Origin: Frankiaceae bacterium
GTDB lineage: Bacteria > Actinomycetota > Actinomycetes > JAFAQI01
Direction: 5' to 3'
Length of the DNA stretch: 5,215 nt
Assembly: GCA_030840545.1 (NCBI GenBank)
Contig: JAVEEH010000199.1
Coordinates: forward strand, 1 to 5,215
Of the stretch, positions 1 to 5,215 are shown piece after piece. The first letter of the stretch is position 1. Every line of letters begins with the position of its first letter. Under the pieces are notes generated by a model. It was not told where the DNA came from and did no database searches. It worked only from the letters and a program-made list of their open reading frames with translations. Made by a program: the position numbers and the translations under genes.

Positions 1-2872
1 GCCCGCGTCGTGCCGCCAGATCACGCTTCCGGTCCCCGTCATCGACAACGACGAGCTCGGCAAGATCATTCACATCAATGACGACGGAGACCTGCCGGGC
101 TTCGCCGCCAAGGTCGTGAGTGGTCTCTACCGCGTCGCCGGTGGCGGGGCGGCTCTGCGCGAGGCACTCGAGCGCATCCGATCTGAGGTCAGCGCGGCCA
201 TCGCCGACGGCACCCGCATCGTCGTTCTCTCCGACCGTGACAGCGACGCCGAGCTCGCCCCGATCCCGTCACTGCTGCTGACCGCGTCGGTGCACCACCA
301 CCTGATCCGCGAGAAGTCACGGACGACGGTCGGGCTCATCGTCGAGTCCGGCGACGTCCGCGAGGTGCACCACGTCGCCTTGCTGATCGGCTTCGGCGCG
401 GCCGCCGTCAACCCCTACCTGGCGATGGAGACGGTCGAGGACCTGGTCGCAGCCGGCGTCATCCCGCTGCCCGCCGACAAGGCGATCCACAACTACATCA
501 AGGCCCTCGGCAAGGGTGTCCTCAAGGTCATGTCCAAGATGGGCGTCTCGACCGTGGCGTCCTACACCGGCGCGCAGATCTTCGAGGCGATCGGTCTCGC
601 CCAGGACGTGGTCGACGACTACTTCACCGGCACCACGTCACGGCTCGGTGGTGTCGGCCTCGATGTGTTGGCCGCCGAGGTCGAGGCGCGGCACAAGCAC
701 GCCTACCCGCGGGTCCCGCACAAGCATCGACGGCTCGCTGTCGGCGGGGAGTACCAGTGGCGCCGCGAGGGTGAGCTCCACCTGTTCAACCCGCAGACGG
801 TGTTCAAGCTCCAGCATGCGACCCGGTCCGGCCGCTACGACGTCTTCAAGGACTACAGCGCTGCGGTCGACGAGCAGTCCGAGCGGCTGATGACGTTGCG
901 TGGCCTCATCGACCTCAAGACCGGTGAACGGCCACCAGTCCCGATCGACGAGGTCGAGCCGGTCAGCGAGATCGTCAGGCGGTTCGCCACCGGCGCGATG
1001 TCCTACGGGTCGATCAGCGCCGAGGCGCACGAGACGCTCGCGATCGCGATGAACTCCCTCGGCGCCAAGAGCAACACCGGCGAAGGCGGCGAGGACACCG
1101 ATCGGCTGCACGACCCGGAGCGCCGGTCGGCCATCAAGCAGGTGGCCAGCGGTCGCTTCGGCGTCACGAGCGACTACCTCACCAACGCCAGTGACCTGCA
1201 GATCAAGATGGCGCAGGGAGCCAAGCCGGGCGAAGGCGGTCAGCTGCCCGGGCACAAGGTCTATCCGTGGATCGCCAAGACCCGTCACTCCACGCCCGGC
1301 GTCGGGCTGATCTCACCCCCGCCGCATCACGACATCTACTCCATCGAAGACCTCAAGCAGCTGATCCACGACCTCAAGAACGCCAACCCGTCCGCCCGCG
1401 TGCACGTCAAGCTCGTCGCCGAGGTGGGTGTCGGCACCGTCGCCGCAGGTGTCAGCAAGGCACACGCCGACGTCGTACTCATCTCCGGCCATGACGGCGG
1501 CACCGGCGCCTCACCGTTGACGTCGCTCAAGCACGCGGGTGCGCCGTGGGAGCTCGGGCTCGCCGAGACGCAGCAGACACTGCTGCTCAACGGCTTGCGT
1601 GACCGGATCGTGGTGCAGGTCGACGGTCAGATGAAGACCGGTCGCGACGTCGTCATCGCCGCGCTGCTCGGCGCGGAGGAGTTCGGCTTCGCCACGGCAC
1701 CGCTGGTCGTCTCGGGTTGCATCATGATGCGCGTCTGTCACCTCGACACCTGCCCGGTGGGTGTGGCGACGCAGAACCCCGAGCTGCGCAAGCGCTTCAC
1801 CGGTCGCCCCGAGTTCGTCGTGAACTTCTTCGAGTTCGTCGCCGAGGAGGTTCGCGAGCACCTTGCTGCATTGGGCTTCCGGTCGATCGAAGAGGTGATC
1901 GGCCACGCCGAGCTGCTCGACACGACGCGGGCGGTCGAGCACTGGAAGGCCAGCGGGCTCGACCTGACGCCGATGTTGCACGTGCCCGATGTCGACGGCC
2001 CGCGCTTCTGCACCCAGGCGCAGGACCACGGCCTCGACCGCGCCCTCGACAACACGTTGATCCAGCTCAGCGAGGGCGCGCTCGCCGACGCCTCACCGGT
2101 GCGACTCGAGCTGCCGATCCGCAACGTCAACCGCACCGTCGGCACGATGCTCGGCCATGAAGTGACCTTGCGCTACGGCGAAGAAGGGTTGCCCGAGGGC
2201 ACCATCGACGTCACGTTCACCGGATCGGCGGGCCAGTCGTTCGGCACGTTCCTGCCCCGCGGGATCACCTTGCGCCTCATCGGGGACGCCAACGACTATG
2301 TCGGCAAGGGTCTGTCCGGCGGCCGGCTCGTGCTGCGGCCGGCGGCCGATGCGCCCTTCCGTGCAGAGGACAACATCATCGGCGGCAACGTCATGCTCTA
2401 CGGCGCGACCGGCGGCGAGGCATTCGTGCGCGGCGTGGTCGGCGAGCGGTTCGGCGTCCGCAACTCCGGCGCGACCGCTGTCGTCGAAGGCGTCGGCGAC
2501 CATGCCTGCGAATACATGACCGGCGGCCGCATCGTCATCCTCGGTCCGACCGGGCGCAACGTGGCCGCCGGGATGAGCGGTGGTGTCGCCTACGTCATCG
2601 ACCTGGCCGAGCAGCGCCTCAACCGCGAGATGGTCGACCTCGACCCCCTCGACGATGACGACCGCGTGTTCCTGCGCGAGACGGTGACCAAGCACGCCGG
2701 CGAGACCGCGTCGACCGTTGCGACCGCTTTGCTCGCGGACTGGGACGTCTCGGTCGAGCGTTTCAGCAAGATCATGCCGCGCGACTTCAAACGAGTGCTC
2801 GAAGCGGCCCGCGAAGCCGAGTCGCGAGGTGTCGACGTCGACGAGGCGATCATGGCGGCGTCTCATGGCTGA
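1..2872 (+). CDS. gltB: Glutamate synthase (NADPH) large/alpha subunit, 5'-truncated by the window edge
   Basis: Catalytic subunit of cytoplasmic GOGAT, which makes two glutamates from glutamine and 2-oxoglutarate. The frame is open from base 2 and already reads family sequence there (SCRQITLPVPVIDNDELG), so the GTG at 116 is internal, not the start. About 956 residues remain of a family length near 1,500; the N-terminal glutaminase domain with its catalytic Cys is outside the window. In fragment numbering, residues 1 to ~275 are the central domain (HHVALLIGFGAAAVNPYLA near 123-141). Residues ~300-680 are the FMN-binding TIM barrel (GAMSYGSIS, SNTGEGGED, QGAKPGEGGQLPG, SGHDGGTGASP). The [3Fe-4S] ligands C573, C579 and C584 (C-x5-C-x4-C, bases 1718-1753) are all present. 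Residues ~733-866 are the Gly-rich GXGXG beta-helix (GKGLSGGR, YGATGGEAF, GVGDHACEYMTGG, AAGMSGG). No frameshift or missing key residue is seen. The stop overlaps the gltD start, indicating one operon. The family call is certain; NADPH as donor follows from the adjacent gltD. Confidence 0.97.
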   Translation, partial: PASCRQITLPVPVIDNDELGKIIHINDDGDLPGFAAKVVSGLYRVAGGGAALREALERIRSEVSAAIADGTRIVVLSDRDSDAELAPIPSLLLTASVHHHLIREKSRTTVGLIVESGDVREVHHVALLIGFGAAAVNPYLAMETVEDLVAAGVIPLPADKAIHNYIKALGKGVLKVMSKMGVSTVASYTGAQIFEAIGLAQDVVDDYFTGTTSRLGGVGLDVLAAEVEARHKHAYPRVPHKHRRLAVGGEYQWRREGELHLFNPQTVFKLQHATRSGRYDVFKDYSAAVDEQSERLMTLRGLIDLKTGERPPVPIDEVEPVSEIVRRFATGAMSYGSISAEAHETLAIAMNSLGAKSNTGEGGEDTDRLHDPERRSAIKQVASGRFGVTSDYLTNASDLQIKMAQGAKPGEGGQLPGHKVYPWIAKTRHSTPGVGLISPPPHHDIYSIEDLKQLIHDLKNANPSARVHVKLVAEVGVGTVAAGVSKAHADVVLISGHDGGTGASPLTSLKHAGAPWELGLAETQQTLLLNGLRDRIVVQVDGQMKTGRDVVIAALLGAEEFGFATAPLVVSGCIMMRVCHLDTCPVGVATQNPELRKRFTGRPEFVVNFFEFVAEEVREHLAALGFRSIEEVIGHAELLDTTRAVEHWKASGLDLTPMLHVPDVDGPRFCTQAQDHGLDRALDNTLIQLSEGALADASPVRLELPIRNVNRTVGTMLGHEVTLRYGEEGLPEGTIDVTFTGSAGQSFGTFLPRGITLRLIGDANDYVGKGLSGGRLVLRPAADAPFRAEDNIIGGNVMLYGATGGEAFVRGVVGERFGVRNSGATAVVEGVGDHACEYMTGGRIVILGPTGRNVAAGMSGGVAYVIDLAEQRLNREMVDLDPLDDDDRVFLRETVTKHAGETASTVATALLADWDVSVERFSKIMPRDFKRVLEAAREAESRGVDVDEAIMAASHG

Positions 2873-4307
2873 CCCCCGCGGCTTCCTGACCACTGCGCGC
2901 GAGACACCCATGCGGCGCCCGGTCGACGTGCGCATCCTCGACTGGCACGAGGTCTACGAGGAGTTCCCGCACGAGCGGCTCCAGCAACAGGCCGGCCGTT
3001 GCATGGACTGCGGCATCCCGTTCTGCCACCAGGGCTGCCCGCTCGGCAACCTCATCCCGGAGTGGAACGACCTGGTCTGGCGGGACGACTGGCGCGAGGC
3101 GATCGAACGCCTCCATGCGACCAACAACTTCCCGGAGTTCACCGGCCGACTGTGTCCCGCTCCCTGCGAGACGTCGTGCGTGCTCGGCATCAACCAGGAC
3201 CCGGTCACCATCAAGCAGGTCGAGGTCGAGATCGTCGACCGCGCCTGGGACGAGGGCTGGATCGCGCCGCAGGTGCCGGAGCGCCTGTCGGGCAAGACGG
3301 TGGCCATCGTCGGGTCCGGTCCGGCCGGGCTCGCGGCCGCGCAGCAGCTGACCCGGGTCGGTCACACGGTCGTCGTCTACGAGCGGGCCGACCGCATCGG
3401 TGGCCTGCTGCGTTACGGCATCCCCGAGTTCAAGATGGAGAAGCGCCACCTCGAGCTGCGGCTGCAGCAGATGCGCGAGGAGGGCACCAGGTTCCGGCCC
3501 GGCGTGGACATCGGTGCCGACATCACCGGCGAGCAGCTGCGCAAGCGACACGACGTCGTCGTGCTGGCCGGCGGGGCGACCGCCTCGCGTGACCTGCCGG
3601 TGCCAGGCCGCGAGCTCGGCGGCATCTACGCGGCGATGGACTACCTGCCCGGCTCCAACCTGGTGCAGGAGGGTGACCTCGAGGCGCCGCCGATCACTGC
3701 TGCGGGCCAGGACGTCGTCATCATCGGCGGCGGTGACACGGGCGCCGACTGCCTCGGCACCGCGCATCGGCAGGGTGCCCGCTCGGTGACGCAGCTCGAG
3801 ATCCTTGCCCGGCCACCGGACCAGCGCAGCGACGCGATGCCCTGGCCGACCTATCCGATGACCTTCCGGGTGTCGAGCGCGCACGAGGAGGGCGGCGATC
3901 GGGTGTTCGCGGTGTCCACCCAGCAGTTCGTCGGTGACGAGCAGGGCAACGTGCGCGCGCTGGTGCTGACCGAGGTCGACGAGAAGTTCCAACCGATCGC
4001 GGGCACCGAGCGGGAGCTGCCCGCCCAGCTGGTGCTGCTCGCCATGGGCTTCACGGGGCCGGAGCGGGGTCCGCTGCTCGACGGTCTCGGGGTGGAGCTG
4101 GATGCGCGCGGCAACGTGGCCCGGGACGGGGAGTGGGCGACATCGGTGCCCGGCGTCTATGTCTGCGGCGACATGGGGCGCGGCCAGTCGCTCATCGTGT
4201 GGGCGATCGCGGAGGGACGAGCCTGCGCCGCTGCCGTCGACCGCCACCTCATGGGTGACACCCAGCTGCCGGCGCCGATCTTGCCCACGGATCGCCCCAT
4301 CGCCTGA
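2865..4307 (+). CDS. gltD: Glutamate synthase (NADPH) small/beta subunit
   Basis: Electron-input subunit of GOGAT: it oxidises NADPH on FAD and passes electrons through [4Fe-4S] clusters to GltB. The product is 480 residues, normal for the family. The N-terminal iron-sulfur domain has C46-x2-C49-x4-C54-x3-C58 and C97-x3-C101-x3-C105. By analogy with dihydropyrimidine dehydrogenase, a non-Cys ligand near E120 may complete one cluster (inference). The FAD Rossmann motif is GSGPAG (150-155), with the acidic E173 at the end of the second strand and GGLLRYGIPEFKMEK after it (179-193). The NADPH motif GGGDTG is at 288-293, followed by ADCLGTAHRQGA. The C-terminal FAD motif VYVCGDMGRGQS spans 431-442. 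The ATG at 2865 is chosen because family sequence (MADPRGFL) begins there; the in-frame ATG at 2718 would add 49 residues unlike GltD, all inside gltB. The start overlaps the gltB end by 8 bases with no good Shine-Dalgarno at normal spacing, so translational coupling is likely. All cofactor motifs look intact. Confidence 0.97.
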   Translation: MADPRGFLTTARETPMRRPVDVRILDWHEVYEEFPHERLQQQAGRCMDCGIPFCHQGCPLGNLIPEWNDLVWRDDWREAIERLHATNNFPEFTGRLCPAPCETSCVLGINQDPVTIKQVEVEIVDRAWDEGWIAPQVPERLSGKTVAIVGSGPAGLAAAQQLTRVGHTVVVYERADRIGGLLRYGIPEFKMEKRHLELRLQQMREEGTRFRPGVDIGADITGEQLRKRHDVVVLAGGATASRDLPVPGRELGGIYAAMDYLPGSNLVQEGDLEAPPITAAGQDVVIIGGGDTGADCLGTAHRQGARSVTQLEILARPPDQRSDAMPWPTYPMTFRVSSAHEEGGDRVFAVSTQQFVGDEQGNVRALVLTEVDEKFQPIAGTERELPAQLVLLAMGFTGPERGPLLDGLGVELDARGNVARDGEWATSVPGVYVCGDMGRGQSLIVWAIAEGRACAAAVDRHLMGDTQLPAPILPTDRPIA

Positions 4308-4322
4308 GACAGTCCCTGGATT

Positions 4323-4380
4323 CCGGCCGTGTGCTATGCCGCTCTGTGGTCTGATCCGTCCTGTCCGGTCAGGGGGCCGG
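4323..4380. repeat. Weak nested inverted repeat between gltD and the next gene
   Basis: CCGGCC at 4323-4328 is matched by GGCCGG at 4375-4380. Nested inside, CTGATC (4351-4356) can pair with GGTCAG (4367-4372) with one G-U pair and a 10-base loop. The arms are short, the outer loop is large and no T-tract follows. It could be a poor terminator or, in G+C-rich DNA, chance. Confidence 0.2.
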
Positions 4381-4381
4381 C

Positions 4382-4396
4382 GGGAGGGGGAGAGGG
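4382..4396 (+). promoter_or_regulatory. Ribosome binding site for the secreted cupredoxin-like gene
   Basis: An all-purine run contains GGAGG at 4383-4387, ten bases before the ATG at 4398, with a further GAGAGGG closer in. This is a strong Shine-Dalgarno match. It decides the start at 4398 over the in-frame ATG at 4413, which would cut into the basic n-region of the signal peptide. Confidence 0.75.
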
Positions 4397-4397
4397 C

Positions 4398-4493
4398 ATG
4401 CGTAAGCCAGGAATGAGGAGCGCGGCGGCCGCTGTGGTCGCTACCGGAGCCTTGCTGGCGGGGACGGCGGTCGCTCCGAGCGTCGCAGTCGCC
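4398..4493 (+). other. Predicted Sec-type signal peptide of the cupredoxin-like protein
   Basis: A basic start (R2, K3, R7) is followed by a hydrophobic Ala/Val/Leu-rich stretch from residue 8 to about 31. The best signal peptidase I site is A-V-A before S33 (A30 at -3, A32 at -1). Cutting after A26 is unlikely because P27 would be at +1. There is no lipobox Cys and no twin-arginine motif, so a soluble exported protein via Sec is the simplest reading. Confidence 0.8.
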
Positions 4494-5215
4494 AGCAGCG
4501 GGGTCCGCACCATCACCGTGACCATGACGGCGAAATCCATCCGATTCTCAACCGGTACGACGCTGACCGCCGGTCGAGCCATCATCAAGGTCGTCTCGCC
4601 CAAGGGCAACCACGCGCTGCAGCTGATCAAGCTGCAGGCCGGCTACCCGCCGAAACAGGCCAACCACGATGTCAACGCCGCATTCGGCGGTGACCTCAAG
4701 GCGATCCATCGCGTCGACACCAAGATCCTGTGGTTGGGTGGCGCCCCGGCCGCGCCTCACCACCCGGGCAGGTTCGTCGAGACGCTCTACGCCGGCACGC
4801 TCTACGCGACCGACCAGAATGGCAACGCCTTCGCGAAGATCAACGTCGTCGGCTCGCCGGGTGCCTCCGGCTGGGTCGCCAACTCGAGCACGATCACCGT
4901 CGTCAGGCCCAACCGGTTCCGCACGACGTCGACGCTGCCGCGCTCGGGCTACACGCTGTTCCGCAACAGTGCTGCTGAGCCGCACATGCTCGTGTTCCAG
5001 CAGGTGAAGAAGTCGACGACCCACAAAGATGTGAACGACTACATCAAGTCCGGTGGTCACGGAAACCCGCCGTGGGCGCTGCCGGAGGCCACGGCAGCCA
5101 GCGTCATCTCGCCGGGGACGCAAATCTTGTTCCAGTACCACCTACCGGCGGGGAGATACCTGCTGACCTGCTTCTGGCCGGACAAGTCGTCCGGCATGCC
5201 GCACTTCTTCATGGG
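4398..5215 (+). CDS. Secreted tandem cupredoxin-like domain protein, 3'-truncated by the window edge
   Basis: Open from the ATG at 4398 to the window end with no stop: 272 full codons plus two bases (GG, necessarily Gly). Residues 1 to ~32 are a signal peptide. Residues ~36-151 and ~165-273 appear to be two related beta-rich domains. Each has a strand with a buried-looking His (GNHALQL, H72; AEPHMLV, H196), a DVN motif (91-93; 211-213) and an AG turn before a strand near the end (132-133; 251-252); the DVN-to-AG spacing is 41 and 40. The second domain ends in LLTCFWPDKSSGMPHFFMG, giving C258, H269 and M272, which with H196 resemble type-1 copper ligands. FRNSAAEPHMLVF recalls the His-bearing strand of plastocyanin. 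The first domain has D139 where the Cys should be and no His/Met after it. From memory, actinobacteria carry exported proteins with similar CF-x-PD-x-G-x-PH endings, function unclear. Role unknown: copper binding or electron transfer outside the membrane is inference. A few more residues or another domain may follow beyond the edge. No functional link to gltBD is seen. Confidence 0.85.
   Translation, partial: MRKPGMRSAAAAVVATGALLAGTAVAPSVAVASSGVRTITVTMTAKSIRFSTGTTLTAGRAIIKVVSPKGNHALQLIKLQAGYPPKQANHDVNAAFGGDLKAIHRVDTKILWLGGAPAAPHHPGRFVETLYAGTLYATDQNGNAFAKINVVGSPGASGWVANSSTITVVRPNRFRTTSTLPRSGYTLFRNSAAEPHMLVFQQVKKSTTHKDVNDYIKSGGHGNPPWALPEATAASVISPGTQILFQYHLPAGRYLLTCFWPDKSSGMPHFFM

Larger units (their letters stand above)
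4308..4397 (+). other. gltD to cupredoxin-like gene spacer
   Basis: Ninety bases between the gltD stop and the next start. The spacer is long enough for a terminator and a promoter, but I find no convincing hairpin followed by a T-run and no clear -35/-10 pair. TATGCC at 4335-4340 is only a faint -10 resemblance with no matching -35. The only clear signal is the purine-rich ribosome binding site at its 3' end. A new transcription unit starting here is inferred from the change in gene content and the gap, in contrast to the overlapping gltBD junction. Confidence 0.5.

Noticed and set aside
116..118. GTG at 116 as the start of gltB.
   Set aside because: Conserved GltB sequence continues upstream in frame to base 2, so this codon is an internal Val and the gene begins outside the window.
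2718..2864. A longer gltD beginning at the ATG at 2718.
   Set aside because: The extra 49 residues are Arg/Ser-rich and are gltB read in another frame; GltD similarity starts at 2865 and gives the usual family length.
638..2935. Several minus-strand open frames antisense to gltB (for example 638-1288, 1511-2029 and 2093-2935).
   Set aside because: They follow the codon structure of gltB, have biased composition and no family resemblance or ribosome binding site of note.
2850..4247. A 465-codon open frame on the minus strand, antisense to gltD.
   Set aside because: It is the mirror of a certain gene in G+C-rich DNA, where stops are rare in the antisense frame. Its translation is rich in Arg, Ala, His, Asp and Leu with no recognisable motif.
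4323..4380. A Rho-independent terminator after gltD.
   Set aside because: The arms are only 6 bases, the outer loop is very large and there is no T-run. It is kept only as a low-confidence inverted repeat.
4321..4380. A sigma-70-type promoter for the secreted gene.
   Set aside because: A TATGCC near 4335 lacks a matching -35 box, so no promoter can be placed with support.
4548..5141. A 197-codon minus-strand open frame opposite the cupredoxin-like gene.
   Set aside because: The plus-strand reading has a signal peptide, ribosome binding site and internal domain repeat; the minus reading is Arg/Val/Asp-rich with no motif.
1..5215. A new defence, mobile or regulatory system in the window.
   Set aside because: Two of the three genes are well-known glutamate synthase subunits and the third is a single exported protein. 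No repeats, integrase, transposase, toxin-antitoxin pair, structured RNA or CRISPR unit was seen.

Overview
The window is high in G+C (about two-thirds by eye), and codon third positions are mostly G or C. All three genes lie on the + strand. The glutamate synthase sequences look most like actinobacterial ones (compared from memory with the mycobacterial type), so the likely source is a member of the Actinomycetota. I cannot name a genus.

Layout: (1) Positions 1-2872 hold the last ~956 residues of gltB, the large (alpha) subunit of NADPH-dependent glutamate synthase (GOGAT), cut by the left edge. The glutaminase domain lies outside; the central domain, the FMN/[3Fe-4S] synthase domain and the C-terminal beta-helix domain are inside. 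(2) Positions 2865-4307 hold a complete 480-residue gltD, the small (beta) FAD/NADPH/[4Fe-4S] subunit, whose start codon overlaps the end of gltB by 8 bases. (3) Positions 4308-4397 are a 90-base spacer with a strong Shine-Dalgarno sequence at its end and only a weak inverted repeat. (4) From 4398 to the right edge runs an open, 3'-truncated gene for an exported protein. It has a signal peptide and what look like two tandem cupredoxin-like domains. The second keeps a His/Cys/His/Met set suggesting a type-1-like copper site; the first keeps only its His.

How they work together: GltB and GltD form one enzyme. GltD takes electrons from NADPH through FAD and its iron-sulfur clusters to the [3Fe-4S] cluster and FMN of GltB. 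GltB uses them, with ammonia from glutamine, to turn 2-oxoglutarate into glutamate. The third gene has its own spacer and ribosome binding site, encodes an exported rather than cytoplasmic protein, and has no evident link to nitrogen assimilation; it is probably a separate unit.

Most of the window is ordinary core metabolism. I see no RNA gene, mobile element, CRISPR array or defence system. The part most worth a second look is the secreted double-cupredoxin-like protein at the right edge.
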